Shown here piece by piece: positions 10,393 through 21,233 of a stretch of 64,000 nucleotides of DNA. Origin of the DNA: Loripinus fragilis (taxonomy: Eukaryota > Mollusca > Bivalvia > Lucinida > Lucinidae); the NCBI GenBank assembly GCA_964019695.1, contig OZ026527.1:73991471-74055470 (forward strand), given 5' to 3'. Both the position numbers and the translations under genes were made by a program. How positions within the stretch are numbered: position 1 is the first letter of the stretch; every line of letters starts with the position of its first letter. Under the pieces are notes generated by a model. It made no database searches and was not told the DNA's origin. It saw only the letters and a program-made list of their open reading frames with translations.

Positions 10393-11098
10393 GAAATTTT
10401 CATTTGAAAAATCATTACAACAAAGGAGTTAGTGACTGATATAGTTCATCATAAAAGTCAATTTTATCTTGACATGCCTAACACAAGATGCTTTATTTTG
10501 ATTTTTTCTCCACAATGATATAATGTTCTCGATTATTATAGCAAAAACGAATATTTTAGATCAAACGAGGCTATGGGAACGCATGATGAAGACCAATTAT
10601 GATAAAGATAAGAAAATGTACAGTTACAAATCTTCATAGCCAGTATTGATGTGGTGCCTCAAGTCAACAAACAGTGTTATCTGTACAGAATATTAAAATG
10701 ATAGCATGCGCCTTACCAAAATAATCCTCTACGATCGAATCATGTTCCCGAAGCATCAAACGACAAGGCGCCACAATAAGAAAGAACACTTCAACGGCCT
10801 CTCGAAATTACCTATGCAAGTCCGTATTTTCACTATTGCAAATTGTATCTGTATTTTTATTTAGTTGCAGGGTACATTGATGACATAACTTAAGTATAAA
10901 ACCCGGTATCTGAATGTATACCTCCTGACAAATAAATGGCAAAAATGGCCATGGCTTATGAAACATGGGCATGTAAATTTTTCCGCATTTACCTGGATTA
11001 AAATAACTCTTTCCTTGCGACAACTTTTGTTGTCTGCCGGTAACTTTTCCTACAATTTTGTCCCATATCATGGCAAATGTCGGTCCTGATCTGGATCA
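10393..11098. other. unassigned stretch
   Basis: An open frame on the minus strand at 10808-11071 has no recognisable domain. No inverted repeat or known family is seen. Confidence 0.45.
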
Positions 11099-11430
11099 AA
11101 ATTAGTAAGTGAGTATGATCATGAAATATCACAATCACAAAGTGCAGACAAACCCGTGGCACCGTGAGGATGAGTCACACAGCAATCACGAGACACCAGC
11201 AAGAGAAACAAAGCAAAGCAATCAGCTCTCTCTTCCCCATCAAGATGATTGCAAAACTACAATGGACACAAAGTAACGTACAACAAACATAGAACAATTA
11301 CAGAATCCCGCAATGGGAGTAACAATCAACAACGCAACAACATCAGCAGAACCACCACCTTAGAACGGACAGCAGCCCAAGCCACTGGGGATCGTAAACG
11401 CATTTTACTGATACCAAATCTTCGCCAAAC
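11099..11430. mobile_element. short interspersed element, family B (full copy)
   Basis: It runs from TAGTAAGTGAGTATGATCAT to GATACCAAATCTTCGCC and matches the copy at 25254-25577 over its whole length, including CCCCATCAAGATGATTGCAA and CTTAGAACGGACAGCAGCC. Other copies: 26691-26795 (partial), 58060-58312 (opposite orientation) and 1-121. The terminal AGTAAGTGAG resembles the AGTAAGTAAG tail of family A, which suggests a shared short-repeat tail. The class is unknown. Confidence 0.7.
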
Positions 11431-12029
11431 CGTTCAACACTCTGATAGTGTCCCTGAAAGAATTTTTGAAAAAGATTATATTAAATCAAGTCAACAGACG
11501 ACAACACATGCATGGTGAATAACCCAGCATTCATAGAATTTAAAATGTGTATACTATTTATTGCCTCTGAGTATATTTCAACATTATGATTCCAATTGGG
11601 CTAAACATGCGATGTTGATAGAACGCAATTTAGTTTTTGTTAATCATAAACTGAATACGACACGTGGCATTTCGTGACATTCCCGTCAATTTACTCTGTA
11701 ACCGTTGGATTTTCTATAAGGAGAGATTAAATGCTCTGAATATAGAATGACACGAAAGGAAATGTGAAAAAAGTGCCGCATCAAATATAGCCTTTTTTAC
11801 ATAATGTTATACTTGTTCAGTGGTGGAAGTCACCCTCTCTAGATTTGTTAATGCGTAAAAGCCCATATTTTGTTAGTGCGTAAATGTCAATATTTTCATG
11901 TGAAATAACACAGGTTCACTATCACTGTAGATTAACACACTATGATTCCATTGCACTCTATCTAATGTTCCATATTATGTGCATTTCCAGCAAATGTAAC
12001 AGCGAAATAGAATAACCACATACATAATA
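11431..12029. other. unassigned stretch
   Basis: Nothing recognisable apart from AT-rich sequence. Confidence 0.45.
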
Positions 12030-13376
12030 AGAGGGTCATTTGGAAAGTTCTTAGCATGGCATCATAACTCCACAATGCGTTGATAAAATGCTATCAAATA
12101 ATTCATTTTTGGCAACAAGAATTCAACAGCTACTTGATGGTTTAATTTTTGTCGAAAAAGGACTTGGCGTGCATGTGCAGCGCATGCTCAAAATGAGTAG
12201 GGGTTTTATATACTGGCGGAAATTGTAAGCAAAATACTTGGAAAAAGCGAAGAAAAATTGGGGACCTTATTTGCGGTCATGATTAGACATATTAACGATT
12301 TGATGCAATCTTATTTTTGTTAGAATATATTAGGCGATCAATGCTTGCACGACCACTACCTTTACATTCGGAAACTGTTGACTCATAGAGAAATAGTAAA
12401 CTTTTAAAAATGGGACTTTTTTCGATTTTTCTTTATATTTTTACTATAAATTGTGTCACTACAGGAGCACGAAAAATGCCTATTGAGTATATGTTTTGCT
12501 TTATTTGTAGCGACCAATGCATAACAATAAATTCGTCGCGCAAAAAGTGTGGCTTGTTTAGTTCTGTATTCAAGAAAATTATTCCTAATAACACTACCCC
12601 TTCTTTTCAAGAAGTGGGTGGGGTAACTTAACCCCTCACATTTTGTCGATGACATAAGAACTTCTCATGGTATTGCGTTAACCATCACAAAATTGATTGA
12701 TTTCTACTCTCAAGGTATTTTTATTTTTTTTGTTTGCCAACGTTTTCAATTGAAATGAACCAGAACGTCAACTTATAGCTAAACTTACTCTGCACTGTGG
12801 AAAGATTATGAGAGTTATCTTCCCTTTGTTCTGGTTTACAATTTTTTTTTGGTTTCAATACAAAGTGCATAAAGTGTGCTTGACAAAAAAACCAACGCAC
12901 GGCATTTTTAAACTACTATCGGTTATATATTTTAAAAATAAGTGCATTGTGTCATGCGATTTTTAGTCGAAAAAATTAGCGCACTGCTTTGCTTTCTAGA
13001 CGGTTTTGATATTGCTGTTCCGGTATTTAGTTATAAGAAACATCCAACTCAGTCTTCAATTGTATAATAACTGTACCAGATGGTGGCCTACCAAATGGTA
13101 CAAAAATATCAAATTTTATGAATTATTTTTAATGTTCTGCACACTTTTCAAAAATTAAAATGTTAGTTTTTTCATTGAAATTTTGCGTTTTCTAGTGTAC
13201 AAACAGTACATATATTCACAATAATATTTTTTGTGTCTTCTTTATAATATCCTCATGAAAGTTTAACCGTAACATAGAGGAAAGATAGTTCTTTAAAATG
13301 ATACCAAACATTATAGGGTTGGTAAATCGGTTACTGAGATAAAATACCATGTTAAGAACTTTCCAAATGCCCCTCG
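12030..13376. mobile_element. mariner-type non-autonomous element, copy 1
   Basis: The left end (A)GAGGGTCATTTGGAAAGTTC and the right end, CGAGGGGCATTTGGAAAGTT in reverse complement, are inverted repeats of about 30 bp, flanked by TA (12028-12029 and 13377-13378). CGAGGG ends with TA duplication are characteristic of the mariner group. The 1.35 kb interior shows no transposase motif; open frames at 12404-12655 overlap on both strands and are not convincing. A second copy, inflated by a satellite, is at 45884-48557. Confidence 0.8.
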
Positions 13377-13390
13377 TATGTATATTTTAA

Positions 13391-13913
13391 AGGTCATGTG
13401 AACCTTCAAAAACTTTTTTAAACTCCTATTGATTGAAAAGCCAGTAATGAGAAAAACAGAATGCCGAAAGCCCCATCAAGAAATTCAAAACAGTTACCAA
13501 GTTATGAAGGTTTCAAAATTTAATTTGATGAAAATATGCGAGAGGCTCATATGACGTCATTTGAGCTTTTTGAAATATTAAATTTAATGTATTTCATTTA
13601 TTTTAACACTATTTAATATTTTATTTGCTGAAAATGATTCAATATGATAAAATACAACATTTGCACATAAAAGCTAAATTGTACTGTTTTTAATTGCTTA
13701 GAAATCACACTACATAAAATATGACATTTTGAAAAAATCATCTCGAAACAATAATGTGGGCGGGGCTTATATGCTAATTTGCATAATTTTAAAACTTTCA
13801 TAACTTTGAATCGGTTGGAATTTTAAGATGGGGTTTTCAGCATTTTGGTTTTCTCATCATTGTCATTTAAATAATGAAGAGTTTCAAAAATATTTTGAAG
13901 ATTCACAAGACCT
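13391..13913. mobile_element. TTAA-flanked element (AGGTCATGTGAA ends)
   Basis: The left end AGGTCATGTGAACCTTCAAA and the right end, AGGTCTTGTGAATCTTCAAA in reverse complement, are flanked by TTAA at 13387-13390 and 13914-13917. The 523-bp AT-rich interior has no coding evidence. piggyBac-like or Kolobok-like non-autonomous. Confidence 0.75.
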
Positions 13914-14124
13914 TTAAGAACTTTGCTTTTTGAAGCGCATCTGGATTTTTATATGCACCAGCGCATAGAAATCGTTTCTATTCGGTTGGTCTTTCTTGTG
14001 ATTATACAATTGTCCCAGGCTAATGCATTTTCCATGGCATTTTGGTTTTAAACGATTAATCAGTAGTATGTTTCTAATTATAGTTTTAAGTCATGCTTTT
14101 TGGTATGTTTCAGAAAACATGCTA

Positions 14125-14301
14125 CTGTCCTGCCAGCCAAGAGTGACAGTGACGTAATATTTTGTTTACAAAGTTATCAGGGACTTAAAATTTATAGATG
14201 TATTAATCCTATCTGCAGGATGTGGAGTGTTCAATTCAATGTTTTACTTACTATTGTAAACGAAAATACTACGTCACTGTCACTCTTGGTTGGCACGACA
14301 G
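14125..14301. mobile_element. TA-flanked MITE family G
   Basis: Inverted ends CTGTCCTGCCAGCCAAGAGT and ...ACTCTTGGTTGGCACGACAG extend through TGACAGTGACGTAATATTTT and are flanked by TA on both sides. The second copy at 57377-57603 is in opposite orientation. Tc1/mariner-like, non-autonomous. Confidence 0.75.
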
Positions 14302-14303
14302 TA

Positions 14304-14810
14304 TATCGGCACATTCGGGAGTATTGATGTTAGTCGATGTTTAAGCTCTAGAGAAAAAAAAAACTGTAGAATGTACATTTATTTTCCCTTGCTCGCCAAA
14401 TCTTTTAGTAGACCAGTAAATTACAATTAAATCAGGCCCGGTTTACAGTTCATGACTCCGTTTCAGAATTATTAAGCTTATTATAAAGATTGGATATTCG
14501 TAGACACTGTGGGATGTTCATAGATGGTCTCTGGTACATTGCTTTTGTCATGAAGTTGTTTTCATATTTTTTGTGGACAATTACTAATTTTATGCGTTAC
14601 AAGAACAGTGGGAAATTTATGTCTTAACTGAACCTGTATATCCGGTAGTATAGGGTCATAAGTACTTTAAGCATGTTCAAAAATTGGGTGTAGATGCTTT
14701 ATAAAATGAGAAGTTCTGTCATAGGCGAGATTCTTTACAGAGCATTCCAGTTTTCCTAAGTGGTTGGCGCTGTGAAACCGGTTTAAGCTGTTCCAGTAAA
14801 ATATTTTACT
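14304..14810. other. unassigned stretch
   Basis: No gene or repeat recognised. Confidence 0.45.
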
Positions 14811-15046
14811 GACCGTTCCAAGGTGGTACTTCTTTTGTGGATCTTTTATGTTTTTTCTTTCTTGTGTTTGTTATGCCTTTTTGCGGGTCTGTTTATTTGT
14901 GCCTTGTGGTCACCTGCTGGGAAAGGGCCGACCTCTTTGCTTTCGTTTATGGTGTATAACTGTGAGTTTGTCACTTTCTCATTGGTATCCTGGGTCAGGT
15001 GTGGTACTTGATTCTATCGATTCTTGATCTTTGCACCCTTACTTAC
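14811..15046 (+). mobile_element. family A element, best-preserved copy
   Basis: It begins GACCGTTCCAAGGTGGTACT and ends TTGCACCCTTACTTACT; internal marks are GTGGTCACCTGCTGGGAAAG and CATTGGTATCCTGGGTCAGG. This copy defines family A for the others listed (484-745, 5432-5805, 5902-5957, 9506-9668, 54488-54543, 62840-62970). Many open frames in these copies are by-products of the repeat. Confidence 0.7.
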
Positions 15047-15540
15047 TCAGATTATATTTTTGCAAAACAGTAAGAGTTTACATATTAATTGAAAGAGTGG
15101 GTAAACTCTCCCGGGATGATATCACAGAGTTGAGGTTCTGTATAAAAAGATTTTTTGAACATTCAGAAGAGTCAGGGATCTTTTCTGTGGGTTTAAAATT
15201 CTGGCTTGTGAAAATACCTTTTTGTGAACGGTCTGCTGGCAAGAGCTATTTCCCCCCTCCCACGTGGACTTAGGGTCAGGTAGCTACATATATACTTGAC
15301 AGCAAAAGAAACGCATATTATTCAATATCCATTTAATACCAGAAACCCTTAATAAAATTTACTCTTAATGATATGAACATGTTTGAACGGACTCGTGCGT
15401 TCGTTCCAGACCATTCTATTCGTCATTACACAGTTAATTATTATTATTTGTCAATTATTACAAAAAACGCATAACTATTCCCGTACATCGGGAGAGCCAT
15501 GATTTGAATGCGCTGTTATTGCATGTCACGAAACCACAAT

Positions 15541-15640
15541 GTAACAAAAAAAAAAAAATATAAAGAAAAAATACAAAGAAAAAAATATTGGTTACACCTC
15601 GATTCGAACCACTGTGCATCAGGTTGTTGGATTACAAAAA
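15541..15640 (-). repeat. tRNA-like 3' half (SINE remnant)
   Basis: On the minus strand GTGGTTCGAATCGAGGTG gives a pol III B box, followed by GTAACCAAT and a T-rich, then A-poor, stretch. The possible matching head (TTGTCAAGTGGTGTAAGAGGC on the minus strand, 18708-18740) lies on the far side of the inverted-repeat element at 15642-18707, as if that element had split a tRNA-derived sequence. Confidence 0.4.
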
Positions 15641-16329
15641 AGCCTTGTTGAACCGCAAATTTCACATTTCGCAAATTTCACACCGTGTGAAGAATTGGTA
15701 CCAATTCTTCACTTTTGGAAAATGTAAAATTTGCGTATGGTCAATTTCGATAATTTTGGGGGTCTAACATCTGTGCTCAGATTTCACATCTTTCTCATCT
15801 TTAACTGTGAAGAATTAGTACGCATTCGTGCCATCTGCGATGGACTGGTTCGATTTTTCTCAGGTGTGAAGAATTGGTACTTAATTTTCACAAATGTGAA
15901 GAATTGGTACCAGTTCTTCACACCTGTGTCACATGTGAAAGATTCTTATTATCACTGACTTCGGTTGCACCCAACGTGTTTCCTTTAACTATTGCTTACA
16001 ATGAGAGTTAATCGCTTTATCATATTTTATCCACTTTTGCTATGTGAAAAAAGCATATACCAATAATTTACAAAACAATATCAATATGTTGTTGTTTTTT
16101 AAGAATAACTGGATGCCGAAATTCAATATAGCACAACAAAACTAGTTCGTGAAATATATTGAATTATTTTTTAGTGCTTCCCTTCAATATTTTGAATGGC
16201 AGAGCGGACATTATTTTGTTACAGGTGCCACTGGCCAAATCAATATGTCTCCCAGGAACATGATTCATTCATCATTGGAAACAAGAGGGTTTTCGGACCA
16301 GGGGTCGCTCATTGAGACTGAATTCATAT

Positions 16330-17000
16330 AAGGGTATAGCAAAGCATAGCTCCTCTCAAAGCCCAGCCAAGATGTTTTATTAATCAGCAGTTTCATTGTA
16401 GAGCTTAACATGGAAAAGTGTCCATTTATAATGTTGACAAAAGGCACAGAATGTTGACACTCTGGGCGGGGTCATTTTTGGTCATGGTCATATTGTGAAC
16501 AAAGGTGGTAGAGGTCTACAAGCTGATGCTACATACCAAGTATCAAGGCCCTGGAGCAAGTGCTTTCAGACAAGAAGTGTTGTCTTTCTTACTAAAGCTT
16601 GCTATTTCAGATAAAAAAAAATAAGTTTCACCAATATTGACATAGAAAAACTAGTTACGCCACCTGGCGGTCATATTTTTAAAATAGTCAAATAATTTGA
16701 ACAACATTGGTAGAGGGTGTCCCACAGACCATTTGTGCCTAATTCTTTAGAAATCTGACCAGAAGTCTTTTTGCAAGATTTTAGAGAGTTTCCTTTTGCT
16801 TGACAAGGCAACCAGATTTCTACATAAATTTGAAATCTTTGAACAAGTTTATAATGGGATCGATCTAGCCAGTGAATATTGGTGAGATTCCACCAAGTGG
16901 TTAAGGAGGAAGCCTTTATTGACGGACGACGGAAGGATGGATGGGTAGCTGGCAGGACGGACATCCTATGACCACAACGTGAGTTAAAAAAAGGGATCCA
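16330..17000. repeat. dispersed repeat ending GACGGACGACGG
   Basis: Text such as GGGCGGGGTCATTTTTGGTC, CCACCTGGCGGTCA and, at the end, TTGACGGACGACGGAAGG resembles a dispersed repeat I associate with mollusc genomes. No copy elsewhere in this window confirms it. Confidence 0.35.
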
Positions 17001-17255
17001 CCATTCAAAGATATGTGAAATAGTTGAAAAGCTGAATCTAGCTCTCCTTTAGCTATATACAAGCATCACCCTGGGAAAATATTATTTTGCATAGATAAGC
17101 TCTGTAAATACATAGCTGGATCAGGGCCTATGTTACTTTGCTATACTGATTGAAAAGTTTCCTGCATTGATTGAAAAGCTCCAAAGGTTCGTAATCTTAA
17201 ACTAGAAATTTTGTGAAACGATATGCCCCCAACCATTAGCTTGTCCACCATCCTG

Positions 17256-17785
17256 TTCACCAGGTAATCTATTCACCATCCTCCTTCAGCTGACCAAATC
17301 TGAGGCTACTAGCTGTAATAGTTTTCAAGATATCTTTATTGGAAGTTTTTATGTCCAAATTTGCAAAGGGCATTATGTTAAAAAATGCAAAGGCGATAAC
17401 TAAAAAAGAAATATATCTTTAATTGATTTTCACCAGTTTAACTACTCATTACCCTCTATCAGCTGTCCAGATTTGGAGCTCCTAGCTGTAACGATTTTTG
17501 AGATATTATGTTTTCTAAGTCAAAAATTTGCAAAGGGCAATAACTGAAAAATGATTTTTTTTTTAAATTTTCACCAAGTAGTCTACTCATTATCCTCTAT
17601 AAACTGACCAAGTTTGAAGCACCTAGCTGTAATGGTTTTTGAAATATCAAGTTTTCTATGTCCAAATTTGCAAAGGGCAATAACTAAAAAAATAAAATGA
17701 TTTTTTTTTAATTTTCACCAGGTAATCAACTCATATCCTGACCAAGTTTGAAGCACCTAGCTGTTATTGTTAATGAAATATCTTG
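17256..17785. repeat. diverged tandem repeat, about 140-170 bp unit
   Basis: Three and a half units begin with TTCACCAG/AAG at about 17256, 17429, 17570 and 17713. Each contains CCTAGCTGTAA, a TTTTTGARATAT segment and AATTTGCAAAGGGCAATAAC. Non-coding. Confidence 0.7.
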
Positions 17786-17925
17786 ATAACAAAATTTCAT
17801 TATGACCCTTTAAAAGTTTAATCTGTTTGAACCACGTAATAAAATCCTGACGTACGAAGAATTGGAATCGATTGCAAAATGCAGCAGATTTGGGCGTTTT
17901 TTATCGATGTGAAGATTGCGCATGT
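17785..17925 (+). repeat. 141-bp direct repeat, copy 1
   Basis: It runs from GATAACAAAATTTCATTATG to AAGATTGCGCATGT and is identical, base for base, to 18402-18542. The pair flanks a retroposed segment and reads as its target site duplication. Confidence 0.85.
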
Positions 17926-18401
17926 CTGAATTATGTCCCCTGGTGAGCTGACGTGGATTTTCGAGCTCCACAATTTTATAATGTCTTAAATGGATACAAG
18001 TCAGACATTTCTTGAAAGATACATCCGTCTTGATCTATGGTGTATGTCAGTCTTTAACGGATTACGAGTATAAAAAATCGAATCATCTCCCTTTTTCTGC
18101 TACATAATTTGATTAATCTCCCTTTGACCACATTTTTCATCGATATTTGAGATTGCGATGTTCATAATAGATAGAGCCCAGACTAGCAGGAGCAGGGTCA
18201 CTCTTCGTCTGGACTCTCTCCATTATCCAGGAAAACTAAAGAAACAAAAAATATACAGTAGTAAAAATGTCACGTTGTGTGATCTGCTCTTCAGAAAAAG
18301 AGAAGCGAAGTCCACGGTAATGCTCATTATTGTGTTGTACTTGCTATAAGCATACCTGTATGTTTAATGCAATAAAATTATGTTATGTTATGTTATGTTA
18401 T
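17926..18401 (+). mobile_element. recent 5'-truncated retroposed insertion with (TTATG)n tail
   Basis: The 476-bp segment between identical 141-bp direct repeats ends GTTTAATGCAATAAAATTAT followed by a short TTATG repeat tail. A polyadenylation-like AATAAA followed by a simple repeat is what target-primed reverse transcription of a 5'-truncated LINE (or its partner) leaves. A 63-codon frame at 18158-18349 could be an ORF2 end but is not recognised. Identity of the flanks implies a young insertion. Confidence 0.65.
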
Positions 18402-18542
18402 GATAACAAAATTTCATTATGACCCTTTAAAAGTTTAATCTGTTTGAACCACGTAATAAAATCCTGACGTACGAAGAATTGGAATCGATTGCAAAATGCA
18501 GCAGATTTGGGCGTTTTTTATCGATGTGAAGATTGCGCATGT
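18402..18542 (+). repeat. 141-bp direct repeat, copy 2
   Basis: Identical to 17785-17925; the right-hand flank of the retroposed segment. Confidence 0.85.
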
Positions 18543-18789
18543 ATGCTACATATATTTTCACTACGTGCGCAAATTTCACAAAATGTGAAATATTGGTATG
18601 AAATATGTGACGTATTGGTACCAATTCTTCACGCGCTGTGAATAATTGGTACCAATTCTTCACAGTGTGAAAATTGCGAAATGTGAAATTTGCGGTTCAA
18701 CAAAGCCTCTTACACCACTTGACAACCACGTGTTGTATAATAAACTAGAGCAATTTACTTTGATTTACTTGTGTTCGTCAGATTAAAAT

Positions 18790-18854
18790 TGCACGACCCT
18801 TGAACGACCCTGGAACCGGATACTGATTAATCTACGTTCACCATGGGTCGTGCA
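18790..18854. repeat. small inverted repeat TGCACGACCC/GGGTCGTGCA
   Basis: Ten-base perfect arms lie 45 bases apart. ATTGCACGACCC recurs at about 36590, so it is probably an element end. Confidence 0.45.
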
Positions 18855-19053
18855 CTTAACAGTAAGTTTATTTTTTATTACAATTGTGCACATCATGATG
18901 CAAGTATGACACTGTCAGCATTTGTTTTTAAAACCTTCCTGATTAGACAATCCATTCTGCTAACGCAATTTTATCCATTTTCAATATGGTTGCCTTGACT
19001 TTTCAGATGGCCTTGATCATAATTTGACGAAGAAATATCTTTAAAAAGATATA

Positions 19054-19244
19054 CAGTAAAACCTGTGTAAAATTGTCACTCTAAAAAAGACCAAAAACGG
19101 CTTTCAAGACTAATTATCGTTTACTGCAGGTCAAAAGTATTGCGGAATGGGGCATTCTGGAATACTTTTGTCTTTCATTAAGCTACCATTTGCCATTAAG
19201 AACTATCTTTTGTCTATTTTTGAGTTGCTGTTTTACTTTTACTG
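19054..19244. mobile_element. pogo/Tigger-like MITE
   Basis: Ends CAGTAAAACCTGTGTAAAA and ...GTTTTACTTTTACTG, TA on both sides, with the ATTGCGGAATG centre. Same family as 7956-8157. Confidence 0.7.
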
Positions 19245-19299
19245 TACGGTGAATATTAAAATAATATCTTTTGTATTGTTTTGTATTTATATTTATCAT

Positions 19300-19545
19300 A
19301 TGACGTCGCGTCTGAGAGTGTAATAACACCATGCAATAAAATCGATAAACCACTAGTGGTTTATAGATTTACGGGAAACGTTATGACGTCCATAACAACG
19401 TTGCGTACATAATGAAAAAAAGAATAACGTTTTTACGACAGAAATGAGATTTCAATGTAATCTTAACGTTCCCAACTCGTTTAATAAATTCAATAAAACA
19501 TGAGCACTCATGTAAGACCCTCTATTTAATCAATGACCGCTATCT
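19300..19545 (+). mobile_element. family L element (CACTAGTGGTTTATAGATTT)
   Basis: It contains ATGACGTCGCGTCTGAGAGT, CGATAAACCACTAGTGGTTT and the end AATTCAATAAAACATGAGCA. Longer copies at 30013-30325, 33238-33550, 34638-34930 and 49765-50045 also carry a hairpin around ATAAAATGCTCGGCAAGC, missing here. The start holds a CRE-like TGACGTC core. Class unknown. Confidence 0.65.
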
Positions 19546-19554
19546 GTTGTTCTG

Positions 19555-19775
19555 GCTATTCTTTGACAAACCCTGTACAGAGCCGGGCGGGTTTATGGTT
19601 TTTATGGCTTTATTTCCGGGAGCACCCGAAGGCTCAATCGGCAGTAGTTCTGGTTTAAAACGTCTCAGAAGACAGTGATCAAAGCTTATCTGACAGATTG
19701 GTGGAGCCGGGAATCAAAGTCGGGACCCCTTGGTACAAGGCGACTAACTTGTACACTACACAACGCTTGGTAAAC
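19555..19775 (-). mobile_element. tRNA-derived SINE
   Basis: On the minus strand a tRNA-like head (A-box-like TGTAGTGTACAAG, B-box-like CTTTGATTCCCGGCTCC) is followed by a body with TTTTAAACCAGAACTACTG and CCTTCGGGTGCTCCCG, then AATAAAGCCATAAAAACC. The body recurs without a head at 56775-56885 (plus strand), which supports a dispersed SINE family transcribed by pol III and moved by a LINE. Confidence 0.65.
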
Positions 19776-19976
19776 AGCACCTTTTTTTTTTTAATTTGAT
19801 CACAAATTTCGTTTAACTATAGTTGATGGTGTTCAAAATATCCGATTGTAAAACCTTTGTGTTACGATACAAGATACAATATCAGGGAAGCAGATCTAAA
19901 CAAGCCTTTAGACATATTTCTGTATCCCTTTCAAATGAATGTCTTGTAGGTGTGATGTATGTGTTGTATCTCGATG

Positions 19977-20691
19977 TATACTCAGAAAAACAATTGAAGG
20001 ATATTAAAAATCTTTTGACTTTATAACATTTGGGAATATAATTTTCAAACAAATTATTTTTGTCATTATTAGAATTATCACTATGCAATATACCAAAATG
20101 AAAATTGATATTCACGGGTCATTGGTTACGATACAGTACTACACCAAATGTACCGACCCTCTCTAAGCAAAGTTCACAAGCAAAAAATTTAGCGCTCTCA
20201 ATTTTTGCTGAAACCTTTACCAGGTCATTGCTTATGTTCTAATTCCGACCACAGACAAAAGTTAGCACCAATTTATCAGTCATTTCCCCTAATAATGGGA
20301 CAACTTCTTCAACAAAAATACATGGATATTGCATACCCCGGCAAATTTGACCAAAAATTGCAATAAAAAACATACAACAGCTTCAAAATTAGGTGCCATT
20401 TTATAGAGGGAGAACCAACGATGATTTTGGAGTCAGTCATGATGGAATACAAACGATAAAAATGGGTTTCAATCATTTTGGAACGTTTGTGACTTTTCAG
20501 TACAGAGGGTTGAACCATTTGGATTTGCACTGTACCTAAGCAATTGAAGTGTGACTAAAATAAAGCATCCATTTTGATTGCAGATGTCTGGAACTATGAA
20601 ATGCATGCATAATTAGTACAGTTTTTTTATTGTATTGGATGTTAGAGATGGGACTTAATCTAAATATCCTTCAATTGTTTTTCTGAGTATA
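19977..20691. repeat. perfect 29-bp inverted repeat pair enclosing 657 bp
   Basis: TATACTCAGAAAAACAATTG... (19977-20005) is the exact reverse complement of 20663-20691. The enclosed DNA is AT-rich with no convincing gene. It may be two inverted copies of a short element or the ends of an unknown transposon. Confidence 0.6.
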
Positions 20692-20740
20692 TTTTATATT
20701 TGAATAAAATACTGTTTACACCAACATGACTTTAGTTTAT

Positions 20741-20892
20741 AGTGCGTAACAGAAAAATAACTTTCTTATTTTTCAACCAAAACATATGTTGTGGGTACTC
20801 AAAAGAACCGTCTCAATGAGACGGTTCTTTTGAGCACCCAAAACATATGCTAAAAATTATGGATAAGAAAATATTTACAATTTTACGCTGAA
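20741..20892. mobile_element. MITE family E
   Basis: The centre AGAACCGTCTCAATGAGACG forms a 14-bp stem with a 3-nt loop. Outer ends GCGTAACAG.../...TTTTACGC and the inner ACATATGTTGTGGGTACTC/GAGCACCCAAAACATATGC are inverted. This is the best copy of the family. Confidence 0.75.
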
Positions 20893-21035
20893 TTTTTGGT
20901 TCATCTAAACCAATATCACTGTCTTTATTAGAAAATTCTTGAAGGATTTAAAAATGCAACAAAAGTAAAAACAATGATGAGAGAAATACGATAAACATCG
21001 AAAGCAATGCAGAAAACATGGTTGGAAAACATGTA

Positions 21036-21230
21036 CAGTAAAACCTGTGTAAAACGGACACTCACAAATAGACAAAACAAAGATCATAATGACTAATGGT
21101 AGCTTAATGAAGGTCAAAAGTAATGCAGAATGAGCATTCTGCAATGCTTTTGACCTGCATTAAGCAATAATTTGTCTAGAAAACTCATTTTCTGTCCATT
21201 TAGAGTGGCCGTTTTACACAGGTTTTACTG
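21036..21230. mobile_element. pogo/Tigger-like MITE
   Basis: Ends CAGTAAAACCTGTGTAAAAC and the reverse complement GTTTTACACAGGTTTTACTG match perfectly over 20 bp; TA on both sides. The centre is palindromic around ATGCAGAATGAGCATTCTGC. This copy is the least decayed. Confidence 0.85.
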
Positions 21231-21233
21231 TAT

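Larger units (their letters stand above)
15642..18707. mobile_element. 3.1 kb inverted-repeat element with GGTACC palindromes
   Basis: The left end (GCCTTGTTGAACCGCAAATT, then CACATTTCGCAAATTTCACA) and the right end are inverted repeats of about 70 bp. Just inside lie copies of the 26-bp palindrome whose half is GTGAAGAATTGGT: 15687-15712 (perfect), 15896-15921, 18607-18632 and 18638-18663 (one or two changes each). The interior has bivalve-type repeats and no transposase that I can recognise. Target duplication is unclear. It could be a large non-autonomous DNA transposon. Confidence 0.6.
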
